Shown here piece after piece: positions 7,600 to 16,481 of a stretch of 64,000 bases of DNA. Position numbers and translations under genes: made by a program. Below the pieces are notes generated by a model, which was given only the letters and a program-made list of their open reading frames with translations, did not search any database and was not told the origin of the DNA. The stretch is from Candidatus Manganitrophus morganii (GTDB lineage: Bacteria > Nitrospirota > Nitrospiria > SBBL01 > Manganitrophaceae). Where the stretch lies: contig JAJHOH010000001.1 of NCBI GenBank assembly GCA_021651055.1, forward strand, positions 3,410,001-3,474,000. Reading direction: 5' to 3'. Numbering within the stretch: position 1 is the first letter of the stretch; each line of letters begins with the position of its first letter.

Positions 7600-9585
7600 A
7601 TGACAAAAAAAAAGGTGCTCTTTTACTGTCAACATGTTTTAGGAATGGGCCATTTTATCCGAAGCATGGAAATCGTCCGAGCTCTGAAAGATTTCGAAGT
7701 CTGTTTCTTAAATGGCGGGGAGGTTGTCCCGGGATTTGAGTTTCCTCCCTCCGTCAATGTGGTGCATTTGCCGCCGCTCACGTCGGATGCAGCGTTCAAG
7801 GAGGTCCAATCCGACAGTCCACATCCTCTCGAAGAGATTAAAGAGGTCCGACGGTTGAAAATCCTCTCGGAATTTGAGCGCTTCAAACCCGATCTTTTTA
7901 TCATCGAGCTCTTTCCGTTTGGAAGGAGAAAATTTGCCCTTGAACTGGTCCCGCTTCTTGCGCGGATCCGTTTGAGCGGGTATCCGATCAAGGTGGTTTG
8001 CAGTCTTCGGGACATTTTGGTCGGCAAGCGGGATCAGGCGCGGCATGAAGATCAGGTCTGTCGCATTGTGGATCGCTATTTTGATCTGATCCTGATTCAC
8101 TCGGATCCCAGGTTTCAGCGATTGGATGAGACATTTTCCAGGATGGAAGATATTCATGCGGCTACCTGGTATACCGGTTTTATTGCACAGCAGGTCCGTA
8201 AACCCTCTGGTGATCGGTGCGAAGAGATTCTGGCGGATGAAGAAAAACCGATGATCCTCGTCAGCATCGGAGGGGGGCGCGTCGGCGTCGAATTGCTGGA
8301 GTGCGCCATCGATGCGAGTCCGATCGTTGGAGAAACGGCGCCGCATCGGATGCTCATGTTCACAGGACCTTACCTTCCTGAGGATGACTTTTTACGGCTA
8401 CAAAGGAAGGTTGAAGCAAAGCCGAATATCGTTCTCCGGCGGTATACGGCCGATTTTCTATCCTATATGAAACGGGCCGACCTCTCGATCAGCATGGCCG
8501 GCTACAACACCTGCATGAATATTTTGACCACCGGGAAAAAAGCGTTGCTTCTGCCGTTTACAGGAAATCAAAATGAGGAGCAGACCATCCGGGCGGAAAA
8601 ACTGGAAGCCCTCGGTGTTGCCGAGATGATTCGTCCGGATGAACTACAGCCGGGATTGCTTGCCAAAAAGATCGTTCACGCTCTTAAAACAGAGCCGGTT
8701 TCGGTCGGCTTGGACATGCAGGGCGCCGAGAAGACAGCTCGGTTTCTTGGTGAAATGCTCAGGGCGGCCGGGCAGCGGGTGACAAGTCAGACAAAGAATA
8801 AATTCGATTCCCTCGAACGGCGGCTAGAACCGTTCCTTGAGAAAATGGGTGAGGAAAATAAGAAGATCGACCTCTTCTTAAGAAACGATGATGTCGACAA
8901 TGATGAGGAAACGCTTCAACAGCTATTCGATATCACCCTGGCGCATCACGTTCCCCTGAATCTGGAAATTATTCCGGGGGCGCTCACCGATTCAGGGATC
9001 AAGCTGCTCGATCACCACAAGCATCTTCACCCGACTCTGTTTGAACTCAACCAACACGGCTGGCTTCACCTGAACCATGAGAAGGAGGGGAGGAAATGTG
9101 AATTCGGGATCAGCCGCAGTTTCGATCAACAGTGGGAAGATATCTCAAAGGGGAAAGCGCTTCTGGAGAAGATCTTCGGGGAGAAGTTCTATCCCGTTTT
9201 TACCCCCCCCTGGAACCGCTGTAACGAAGAGACCTTTCAAGTCCTCGACCGGTTGGGGTTTCAGGTCTTTTCCAAAGCTAAAGGGGATCGGCCTGTCACC
9301 CGATTCAGCTTCAAAGAGATCTCGACGACGCTCGACCTCTATCGCTGGAAGGGAAAGCCTTTGATGAAATCGCCGGAGGAGATTGTGGAAAGCCTGACGA
9401 TTCAGATGAGAGAAACCGGGCCGGTCGGAATCCTCCTCCACCATAAAGTGATGAATGAGGAGGCGTTTGCCTTTTTCGACGCGCTGCTCGGCGTGTTTTG
9501 TCGGTATACGCATATCCGATTTCATTCCTTTCAAAGCCTGGCGGAGTCGGCTAAGCCGCGGCCGGAAGATGCGAGGGTTCGGTGA
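7600..9585 (+). CDS. Fusion of GT28/MurG-like glycosyltransferase and NodB-like deacetylase
   Basis: A 661-residue two-domain protein. Residues 1 to about 390 form a GT-B transferase: VLFYCQHVLGMGHFIRSMEI at the start, then a donor-site segment GYNTCMNILTTGKK with LLLPFTGNQNEEQ, as in MurG/UDP-glycosyltransferase C-domains. Residues about 420-640 resemble polysaccharide deacetylases: LRNDDVDND (Asp430, Asp431), His486/His490/His493 in QHGWLHLNH, and FTPPWNR. No signal peptide is seen, so both activities would be cytoplasmic, unlike typical exported deacetylases. Start is ATG 7600, 2 nt after the upstream stop. The fusion suggests sugar addition and N-deacetylation are coupled on one intermediate; this is inference. 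Confidence 0.82.
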   Translation: MTKKKVLFYCQHVLGMGHFIRSMEIVRALKDFEVCFLNGGEVVPGFEFPPSVNVVHLPPLTSDAAFKEVQSDSPHPLEEIKEVRRLKILSEFERFKPDLFIIELFPFGRRKFALELVPLLARIRLSGYPIKVVCSLRDILVGKRDQARHEDQVCRIVDRYFDLILIHSDPRFQRLDETFSRMEDIHAATWYTGFIAQQVRKPSGDRCEEILADEEKPMILVSIGGGRVGVELLECAIDASPIVGETAPHRMLMFTGPYLPEDDFLRLQRKVEAKPNIVLRRYTADFLSYMKRADLSISMAGYNTCMNILTTGKKALLLPFTGNQNEEQTIRAEKLEALGVAEMIRPDELQPGLLAKKIVHALKTEPVSVGLDMQGAEKTARFLGEMLRAAGQRVTSQTKNKFDSLERRLEPFLEKMGEENKKIDLFLRNDDVDNDEETLQQLFDITLAHHVPLNLEIIPGALTDSGIKLLDHHKHLHPTLFELNQHGWLHLNHEKEGRKCEFGISRSFDQQWEDISKGKALLEKIFGEKFYPVFTPPWNRCNEETFQVLDRLGFQVFSKAKGDRPVTRFSFKEISTTLDLYRWKGKPLMKSPEEIVESLTIQMRETGPVGILLHHKVMNEEAFAFFDALLGVFCRYTHIRFHSFQSLAESAKPRPEDARVR

Positions 9586-10658
9586 GCCGAAGCCGGATCG
9601 CGATGGTGGTGAGCGGTTTTCCGCGCCGGTCGGAGACATTCATGCTGAACGAGCTGCTCGCTTTGGACGCGCGTGGTTTACTCGCCGCAGTTTTTGCGAC
9701 GAAACCGGGAGATGGATCTTCTCTTCACCCAGATTGCCGCAAAATTCTCGACAAAGTCCGGTTTCTTCCGCCGGGAAGTCCGATTCAGCAGGCCGAGGCG
9801 ATGATCGACGCGCTCGATCCTCGGGACATCGCCGGCGTCCATGGCTACTTTGCGCACACGCCCGCCGAGGTGGCCTTCCATGTCGCCGAGCGGCTCGGAG
9901 TTCCATACGGCTTCAGTGCTCATGCGCTCGACCTGCGCAAGGTTCCTGAAGAAGAAATGGCGAAGCGTGCGGGCGAAGCCGCCTGCGTGATCGCCTGTAA
10001 TTGGGATGCCGCTGCGGAGCTCTCCCGGAGTGGTGCGAAAGTAACACTGCTTCCGCACGGCGTCGATATCGACCGATTTCGCCCGACCCCGTTGACCCTT
10101 TGTGAGCCGGTCCGCTTGCTTGCGGTCGGCCGGCTCGTTGAGAAAAAAGGCTTCCATGTTCTGATCGAAGCGGTCCGGCGGCTTTCGTTTCCTTTTCACC
10201 TTCGGATCATCGGAGAGGGACCTGAACGAGCGCGGCTGGCGGCGGCCATTTTTGAGGCCGGTCTTTCAGACCGGGTTGAAATCTGCGGCGGGATGACGCA
10301 TGCCGAGCTTCCGGGTGAATACGCAAAGGCAGATATCATCGTCGTTCCGTCGATCCAAAGCGGTTCCGGCGATCGAGATGGCCTCCCCAATGTCGTTCTC
10401 GAAGGAATGGCGAGCGGACGACCGATCATCGGCAGCAATATCGGGGCGATCGGGAGCGCCGTCGTGCATGGAGAGACCGGAATGCTCGTCCCCCCGGGCG
10501 ACGCCTCGGCGCTGGCAAACACGCTTGAAACGCTGGTTCGCACCCCCGGGCTCTGTGTGAGATTCGGGCAGGCGGCGCGCCGACGTGTCGAGCGCGATTT
10601 CGATCTCGGCGCCTGTGCGGAACGCTTTTGCCGGTTTTTAGAAACGGTCTATGTTTAA
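9582..10658 (+). CDS. GT4 family glycosyltransferase
   Basis: A 358-residue GT-B enzyme beginning MSRSRIAMVVSGFPRRSETF, a form common in exopolysaccharide GT4 proteins (RSETF). The donor domain has LLAVGRLVEKKGFHVLIEA and DGLPNVVLEGMASGRPII, the GT4 acidic motif with Asp in the first position. The GTG start overlaps the upstream stop (GTGA), and its own stop overlaps the ATG of the ABC exporter, so three genes are translationally coupled. It likely adds a residue to the lipid-linked or free glycan before export. Confidence 0.9.
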   Translation: MSRSRIAMVVSGFPRRSETFMLNELLALDARGLLAAVFATKPGDGSSLHPDCRKILDKVRFLPPGSPIQQAEAMIDALDPRDIAGVHGYFAHTPAEVAFHVAERLGVPYGFSAHALDLRKVPEEEMAKRAGEAACVIACNWDAAAELSRSGAKVTLLPHGVDIDRFRPTPLTLCEPVRLLAVGRLVEKKGFHVLIEAVRRLSFPFHLRIIGEGPERARLAAAIFEAGLSDRVEICGGMTHAELPGEYAKADIIVVPSIQSGSGDRDGLPNVVLEGMASGRPIIGSNIGAIGSAVVHGETGMLVPPGDASALANTLETLVRTPGLCVRFGQAARRRVERDFDLGACAERFCRFLETVYV

Positions 10659-12444
10659 GATGAGAAAAAAAAGATCATCCAATTTCAACCGGATCGTGCT
10701 GAATCAACTGGGCGAGGTCAAGGGAAACCTTTTCGTCGCCTCTGTTTGCATGATCTGCTATACGCTGACCGAGCTCCTTTCTCCCTGGCCTTTAAAAATC
10801 ATCTTCGACTACATTCTGTTGGGTGAACCTCTTCCTTCGTCTCTTTCCTTTTTAAAAGGAATTTTCCAGCGCGGAGAGATTTTCTCCTTGGTCGTCCTTT
10901 CTCTTTCGATTTTTCTGATTGCGATTTGTAAAGGTCTCTTTTCTTATCTCCAGATTTATATGACGTCACGCATCGGCTATCAGGTGGTCGACATCCTCCG
11001 GAGGGAGCTTTTCGGCCATCTCCAGCGGCTCTCCCTCTCCTTTCACAATCGGACCCGGTCGGGCGAGCTTTTAACGAAGGTGACCAGCGACACCAACATC
11101 TTGAAGGATGTTTTCGCAGGATCGGTGCTGACCTTTACCGCCCATCTTCTCAGCATCATCGGAATGTTCGGCATCATGCTTGCCATGAGCTGGAAATTAA
11201 CGCTGATCGTCCTGGCGACCCTTCCGATTTTATCGTATGCCCTCTTTTATCTTTACGGAAAGATCAAAGCGTCGGCCCAGACGCAACGGCGAATGGAGGG
11301 AAAAGTCGCCTCCCGGCTCAATGAGATCTTGACATCGGTCTCTCTGGTCCAGGCCTTCGGCAGGGAAAAATATGAGAAGGAGCGGTTCGAGACGGAGAGC
11401 GCCGAAACGTTCGAAGAGAGCATCCGGACCGCGAGGATGGAGGCGGCCACCACCCGGACCGTCGAGATCGTCAGCGCGGTCGGCGTCTGCGCCGTGGTTT
11501 TCTTCGGCTCCTTTCAGGCCCTCCAAGGCCGGATGACCCCCGGTGAGGTGTTGGTCTTCATCGCTTATTTGAACAACATGTACAAACCGATCCGGAATCT
11601 CGCCCGACTTTCAACCAAATTTGTCAGAGCGAAGGTCAGCGCGGAGCGGATTTCTGAAATATTGGAAATCGAGCCGGAGATTCAGGACCCTCCGGATGCC
11701 GTCGAAGCATCCGGTCTGAAGGGAGAGATTGTCTTTAAAGAGGTCTCATTCGATTACGGAGAGGGAAAAGATGTTTTGAAGAAGGTTTCTTTTTCAATCC
11801 TTCCAGGTCAGAAGGTCGCGCTGGTCGGCGCCTCCGGGGCCGGCAAGTCGACCATCGTCAACCTCCTTCTTCGTCTTTATGATCCCCAAGGAGGCGTTAT
11901 TTTGATCGACGGGGTCGATATCAAGCAGTATCGCCGGGAATCTCTTCGTCGCGAGATCGGGATTGTCCTTCAGGATTCGATTCTGTTCGGCGCGACGGTG
12001 AAAGAGAACATCTCTTACGGCAAGCCGGAGGCGACGAAAGAGGAGATCGAAGCCGCGGCGCGGCGGGCCCATGCGCACAACTTCATCACTCGTCTTCCCG
12101 AGGGATACGACACGGTCCTGGGGGAGCGGGGGAGCACCCTTTCAGGGGGACAGCGCCAGCGGATCTCTCTCGCCCGCGCCATCATCAAGCAGCCGTCGAT
12201 TCTGGTCCTCGACGAGCCGACCTCCGCGGTCGACGCCGAATCGGCGAATCTGATCCAAGACGCCCTCAGCGATTTCCAAAAGGGACGGACGATCCTGGTG
12301 ATCGTTCACCAATTTTCGGCCATCAAACATTTCGACCAGATCTTCGTGCTGAAGAACGGCGAAGTGGTTGAACGGGGAACCCACGATGCGCTCTTGGAAC
12401 GGAAGGGGCATTATCATCAGCTCTTCGAGTTTCAGCTCCGTTAG
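10651..12444 (+). CDS. ABC exporter, fused permease and ATPase (MsbA type)
   Basis: A 597-residue half-transporter. Residues 20-310 contain about six hydrophobic helices of a type I exporter. The ATPase domain holds Walker A GASGAGKST (Lys399), signature LSGGQ (498-501 region), Walker B ILVLDEP and an H-loop in IVHQFS. MsbA-like proteins act as homodimers and flip lipid-linked substrates out of the cytoplasmic membrane. The ATG lies inside the end of the upstream glycosyltransferase, so this exporter is the probable flippase or exporter of the locus product. No Wzx, Wzy or ABC-2 transporter is visible in the window, which makes this the likely export route here. Confidence 0.92.
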   Translation: MFKMRKKRSSNFNRIVLNQLGEVKGNLFVASVCMICYTLTELLSPWPLKIIFDYILLGEPLPSSLSFLKGIFQRGEIFSLVVLSLSIFLIAICKGLFSYLQIYMTSRIGYQVVDILRRELFGHLQRLSLSFHNRTRSGELLTKVTSDTNILKDVFAGSVLTFTAHLLSIIGMFGIMLAMSWKLTLIVLATLPILSYALFYLYGKIKASAQTQRRMEGKVASRLNEILTSVSLVQAFGREKYEKERFETESAETFEESIRTARMEAATTRTVEIVSAVGVCAVVFFGSFQALQGRMTPGEVLVFIAYLNNMYKPIRNLARLSTKFVRAKVSAERISEILEIEPEIQDPPDAVEASGLKGEIVFKEVSFDYGEGKDVLKKVSFSILPGQKVALVGASGAGKSTIVNLLLRLYDPQGGVILIDGVDIKQYRRESLRREIGIVLQDSILFGATVKENISYGKPEATKEEIEAAARRAHAHNFITRLPEGYDTVLGERGSTLSGGQRQRISLARAIIKQPSILVLDEPTSAVDAESANLIQDALSDFQKGRTILVIVHQFSAIKHFDQIFVLKNGEVVERGTHDALLERKGHYHQLFEFQLR

Positions 12445-12484
12445 GAGCTATCCGCCAATTATTCAGAGAGGAGTGTTTCTCATC

Positions 12485-13810
12485 TTGATACGCATTCTGT
12501 TTGTTTTGATCGTTCTTCTGGTCCATCGTTCGCCTTCGTTCGCTTTGGAGAACGGCCGGGAGGTTTTACAGGAGGGGAGGGCGGCTCCCAATGGGAAAAA
12601 CGAGGTTCCTCCCGTGATCGATCCGGACGCCTCTCCCGCCCTGAGTTTTGAGATCACGCCGAGGTTCTCGGTGGGGGCAAAGCTTGGAATGAATTTTCAG
12701 AGGCGGGTCGATCGGGATCTCAATGATGCGAGAGAAGACGACCGGACCGACACGGAAGCTTCGTTGGATCTGGCGGCGCAACTCATTCTGACCCGAGACC
12801 TTCTCTTTTTTGTCGATCTCGATTTCTCCGATGAACGTCTCTTTCGAGACGGCGAGGGGGGAACGGAAAGAGAAACAAAGGGCGAGTTCGATCGTCTGTA
12901 TCTTCTCTGGGAGCGCTTTCTCTTTCCTTCTCTGGACCTTCAGGTGGGGCGCCAGCGGTTTAACGATGCGCGCGAATGGCTCTACGACGAAGAGCTCGAC
13001 GCCGTCCGCCTCTTTTATACCAAAGATCCTTTTGATCTGGAGATCTCCGTGGGCACAAACCTCCTCGATCCCAAGGAGCCGGAAGAGAAGATCCGAAACT
13101 ATGTTTTATATGGGACGTATCAGTTCGGCCGGAAGGAGAAGATTTCGATTTATGGCATCGCCCAACGGGATCCGACCGAGGGGGAGAGGAACCCGAATTT
13201 TGTCGGCCTGTTGTGGCGGGGAAAGGCGATCAAGGATCAAAAATACTGGCTGGAGATTGCCTCCCTGTCTGGACGCGAAGGTTCGACGAGGCTCAGCGGG
13301 TATGCATTTGATTTCGCTTGGACCTCGCGGTTTGATTCTCCCCTTGAGCCTTCTTTTACAATCGGCTACGCGTTCGGCACCGGCGACTCCGATACGGAAG
13401 ATGGCGTTGATCGGAATTTCCGGCAGACGGGGCTTCAGGACAACGAAGCAAAATTCAACGGCGTCCGGAAGTTCAAGTATTATGGCGAATTATTCGATCC
13501 GGAGCTGAGCAACATGAGGATACGCACCCTCGGATTCGGAATCATTCCTTTTGAAAAGTTCTCATTCGATCTTGTTTATCATTCTTATTCGCTCGTTTAC
13601 TCCGGCGTGGAGTTAAGGGATTCGGGCATCCGGGAGGAGCCGTCCGGGAGATCGAAAGGTCTTGGTCAAGAAGTCGATCTGATCGTCGGGTTCAAGATGA
13701 CGCCGCAGACGCTGCTGGAGATCTCGACCGCTGCTTTCGTGCCGGGTAAAGCGTTTCCCGGCGCAGGCAATGCTTATTCCGGAGAGGTGACAATCCGCGT
13801 TTCGTTCTAG
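12485..13810 (+). CDS. Outer-membrane beta-barrel protein, alginate-export-like
   Basis: About 441 residues. The TTG at 12485 gives a clean Sec signal peptide (MIRILFVLIVLLVHRSPSFA) and sits behind an AGAGAGGAG ribosome site; a GTG at 12473 is the alternative. The mature part is rich in alternating beta strands with aromatic ends and closes with a terminal Phe (GEVTIRVSF), as in barrel proteins. The arrangement (acidic loops, DLQVGRQRFNDAREW) resembles AlgE/AlgJ-type alginate export porins. It directly follows the ABC exporter, so it may be the outer-membrane exit for the glycan. Its length is close to the usual 450-500 of AlgE proteins. Function is inferred from position and fold. Confidence 0.75.
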   Translation: MIRILFVLIVLLVHRSPSFALENGREVLQEGRAAPNGKNEVPPVIDPDASPALSFEITPRFSVGAKLGMNFQRRVDRDLNDAREDDRTDTEASLDLAAQLILTRDLLFFVDLDFSDERLFRDGEGGTERETKGEFDRLYLLWERFLFPSLDLQVGRQRFNDAREWLYDEELDAVRLFYTKDPFDLEISVGTNLLDPKEPEEKIRNYVLYGTYQFGRKEKISIYGIAQRDPTEGERNPNFVGLLWRGKAIKDQKYWLEIASLSGREGSTRLSGYAFDFAWTSRFDSPLEPSFTIGYAFGTGDSDTEDGVDRNFRQTGLQDNEAKFNGVRKFKYYGELFDPELSNMRIRTLGFGIIPFEKFSFDLVYHSYSLVYSGVELRDSGIREEPSGRSKGLGQEVDLIVGFKMTPQTLLEISTAAFVPGKAFPGAGNAYSGEVTIRVSF

Positions 13811-14102
13811 ATTTTTATTAAGAACTTTGAGAATTCGCAGATGATTGGCAGTCCGAAAAATAAAATTAAGTAGTTGATAAGAGGTGGCTGGCCTTCGCGG
13901 ACAATCTTAGAACTTTTGTATTGTATTCTCAATGGGTAGCTGAATTAACCATCCTCTGCACTGATCCAACGTTGTATGCCTTACTGGCAAGACTGTTTTA
14001 AAGCAGAGCTTTTTTTAAACTGAATTGTGGCTCGAGTCCAGTCCTACCTTTACCGTTTAAAAGAATTAACGAGGCGCTTGCTGGAAGAAGAGAATTTTTT
14101 AC
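13811..14102. other. Non-coding stretch upstream of the cobalamin operon
   Basis: No convincing open frame occurs here. The region is AT-richer than its surroundings. No clear intrinsic terminator for the glycan locus is visible after 13810. Confidence 0.5.
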
Positions 14103-14132
14103 TTGCATTCTGTTAAACAGGTCTGATATAAA
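14103..14132 (+). promoter_or_regulatory. Candidate sigma70 promoter of the cobalamin operon
   Basis: TTGCAT at 14103-14108 and TATAAA at 14127-14132 with an 18-nt spacer. The expected start of transcription, near 14139, lies just before the riboswitch, which fits. Confidence 0.5.
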
Positions 14133-14149
14133 CGGACCGTTGTTGAAAT

Positions 14150-14345
14150 AAAATCGTTCAGGTGATCTCGACGTCATGTCGGGATTGAAAAGAGAATCCC
14201 GTGAGAATCGGGAGCGGACCCGCCGCTGTGATGGGGGACGAAACTCACCAAATACCACTGTCCTAAATTTTCAAAGGATGGGAAGGGGTGAGGAGTAGGG
14301 CGATCCCTAAGCCAGAAGACCTGCCTGGATGTTATCTCGTATCTG
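14150..14345 (+). promoter_or_regulatory. Cobalamin riboswitch (RF00174-type)
   Basis: Core elements are readable in order: GTGAGAATCGGGAGCGG at 14201 onward with CCCGCCGCTGT (the conserved arm before the ligand pocket), ACCACTG, GATGGGAAGG, and the B12 box AAGCCAGAAGACCTGCC at about 14309-14325. Boundaries are estimated. It binds adenosylcobalamin or a related corrinoid and controls the downstream corrin operon. The terminator at 14382-14424 indicates transcriptional control. Confidence 0.93.
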
Positions 14346-14381
14346 TCTTCGATGGTCAAGACGGAGGAGTGGGTCTTTTCA

Positions 14382-14424
14382 TCCCCAGCCTTTTACCGTC
14401 CCGAAGCTGGGGATTTTCTTTTTT
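14382..14424 (+). terminator. Rho-independent terminator of the riboswitch expression platform
   Basis: TCCCCAGC (14382-14389) pairs perfectly with GCTGGGGA (14406-14413), followed by TTTTCTTTTTT. It lies between the riboswitch aptamer and the first gene, so corrinoid binding would be expected to favour this stem and stop transcription. Confidence 0.88.
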
Positions 14425-14544
14425 AAGACATCCCTCTTTATCCTCAACGCCAATCGATCAGACAGATGCGGGTCCATCGGAGGAGGCGGAATTTAATTCC
14501 GCGCTCTTCCGGACATCATTGCGCTTTCGTGGAGCAGAAGACGC

Positions 14545-15609
14545 ATGGACACCGGTCATGGCGGCAATCTCGCCGCGGTCTGCGATTTGTACGGATGGCC
14601 GCCCGAGGAAATTCTCGATTTCAGCGCCAGCATCAATCCCTTCGGGCCTCCGAAGAAGGCCTGGAGCGCTTTTCGAGAATCGTTTAGTCAGATCACCACC
14701 TATCCTGATCCGGAGTGCAGAAGGCTGCGCCGTCGGATCGGTGCGCTTCTCTCGGTGCCGACAGACCGGATCTTGATCGGGAACGGCTCGACCGAGCTCA
14801 TCTTTTTAATTCCAAGAGCACTCTCGCCTCGCGTTATCTTTATTTTCTCTCCGACCTATCAGGATTACGAAGCGGCGGCCCAAGCCGCACGCTGCCGGAT
14901 GCAATTTTCGCATCTGCCCCTGTTACCGACGGTCGATCATTTCAATTCAGCGCTCTCGCATGTTCAATCCAGAATCGACCTCGTTTTCTTGTGCAACCCG
15001 AACAATCCCACTGGAAGCGGTCTCTCCGCGGAGGCCGTGACATGGCTGGTCAAGCGGCATCCTTCGATTCTTTTTGTCATCGATGAGGCCTACGCCGACT
15101 TCGTCGATGAAGAGAAGACTTCACTTCTAAAGCGGCCGCTTCCGAAAAATGTAATTGTCCTTCGTTCCTTTACCAAAATCTTCAGCATCCCCGGCTTAAG
15201 ACTTGGATTCGCAGTTGGTTCTGAAAAGATCATCGGGAAACTCCGCCGCTTTCAGGAGCCGTGGAGCGTGAACGGGACGGCCTTAAGCGTGGGAGAGTCG
15301 TTGCTCGGCGAGAAGGCCTTTGTCGAACAGAGCCGGATTCATCTTCAGAGGGCGAAGAAATCGCTCTTTGAGGGGTTAAGCCGGATCAAGGGCCTGGAGC
15401 CGATCCCTTCGGAAACAAATTTCCTCCTGGTCCGGCGGACCGACCGACGAAGCGTCGAGCCGCTGAGGCGGTCGTTGGTCCGGGAAAAAGTGTTGATTCG
15501 GAGCTGCGGCAACTTTCGCGGACTCGGCCGGTCGTATTTCAGGGTGGCCGTGAAGAGAGAAGCCGAGAACCGGAAGCTGATCGCGCTTCTGAAGGAGCGG
15601 ATGCCGTGA
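14545..15609 (+). CDS. cobD: Threonine-phosphate decarboxylase CobD (PLP aminotransferase fold)
   Basis: A 354-residue class I/II aminotransferase-fold protein. The N-terminus MDTGHGGNLAAVCDLYGW plus ILDFSASINPFGPP is characteristic of CobD/CobC of cobalamin synthesis. The PLP lysine is Lys211 in SFTKIFSIPGLRLG. CobD decarboxylates L-threonine-O-3-phosphate to (R)-1-amino-2-propanol phosphate, the linker of the nucleotide loop. It is the first gene after the riboswitch and overlaps the threonine kinase gene, giving both steps of linker synthesis as one unit. The name is in the Salmonella sense; histidinol-phosphate aminotransferase is the main look-alike but is unlikely in this operon. Confidence 0.9.
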   Translation: MDTGHGGNLAAVCDLYGWPPEEILDFSASINPFGPPKKAWSAFRESFSQITTYPDPECRRLRRRIGALLSVPTDRILIGNGSTELIFLIPRALSPRVIFIFSPTYQDYEAAAQAARCRMQFSHLPLLPTVDHFNSALSHVQSRIDLVFLCNPNNPTGSGLSAEAVTWLVKRHPSILFVIDEAYADFVDEEKTSLLKRPLPKNVIVLRSFTKIFSIPGLRLGFAVGSEKIIGKLRRFQEPWSVNGTALSVGESLLGEKAFVEQSRIHLQRAKKSLFEGLSRIKGLEPIPSETNFLLVRRTDRRSVEPLRRSLVREKVLIRSCGNFRGLGRSYFRVAVKREAENRKLIALLKERMP

Positions 15610-16481
15610 GTTTTTTCGTTCGCGTTCCGGGAAGCTGCGGAGAGTTGGCCCAAGGATGGATCGACGGCGTCCGCCTCCATGTCTCCTGTCCGGTGAACCG
15701 CTACAGCTGGGCCGCTCCGGAAGCGTCCTCCCGGCAGGGGAGTGTCGGTCTGAAAGTCCGGAAGGCGCTCGCGCTCGCTGCCACTTTCTGGAAGGGAGAA
15801 GCGTCCGCCGATGGACTCTCTCTCTACTCCGGCCTGCCGGTCGGGAAGGGAATGGCGAGCAGCACGGCCGATATCGCGGCGGTCCTCGCGGTGCGTCAGA
15901 TGACGGCGCGGTCGTTCATCGATCTCGATGAGACGGCGCGCCTGGCGCTCGCAGTGGAGCCGACCGACGGCGTGATCTTTGAGGGGATCACTTTGTTCGA
16001 CCATTACCGTGGGACGGTTCGGCGGGGGCTCGGGAATCCCCCTTCGCTCGATATCCTTGCCATCGAGTTCGAGGAGACGATCGATACCGTTTCTTTCAAC
16101 CAGCGGGATCATCGGCGAATCGCGCGCGAGCAGACGCGGTCGGTCCTGGCGGCGTTTAGCCTGATCGAGGAGGGACTGCGGGAGGGATGCGTTCGGAAGA
16201 TCGGAGAGGGGGCCACGTTAAGTGCCTTGGCCCATCAGAACCTGCTGCGCAAGCCCGATCTGGAGCCGATTCTCAAAATGACCCTCGATCTCGGCGGGGT
16301 CGGCGTCAACATCGCCCACAGCGGATCGATGATCGGGATGCTCTTTCGACGGGGAACCTATCGGCTCGGAGCGGTCCGGCGACGAATCCGGGACCTGCTT
16401 CGCCGTCCGCTGCCGATCCATCCGTTGCGGCTTCGGGGCGGAGGGATTGAGGTGGGGCGGGGGCGAGGAGAGATCAAATGA
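15606..16481 (+). CDS. pduX: L-threonine kinase, PduX-like (GHMP kinase family)
   Basis: A 291-residue GHMP kinase. The start VRVPGSCGELAQGWIDG and the ATP loop GKGMASSTAD (residues 80-89) match PduX-type threonine kinases. It makes L-threonine-O-3-phosphate for CobD, encoded immediately upstream with a GTGA stop/start overlap. It also ends with an ATGA overlap into cbiP. Late corrin synthesis is therefore translationally coupled from threonine to the adenosylcobyric acid step. Confidence 0.85.
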   Translation: MSFFVRVPGSCGELAQGWIDGVRLHVSCPVNRYSWAAPEASSRQGSVGLKVRKALALAATFWKGEASADGLSLYSGLPVGKGMASSTADIAAVLAVRQMTARSFIDLDETARLALAVEPTDGVIFEGITLFDHYRGTVRRGLGNPPSLDILAIEFEETIDTVSFNQRDHRRIAREQTRSVLAAFSLIEEGLREGCVRKIGEGATLSALAHQNLLRKPDLEPILKMTLDLGGVGVNIAHSGSMIGMLFRRGTYRLGAVRRRIRDLLRRPLPIHPLRLRGGGIEVGRGRGEIK

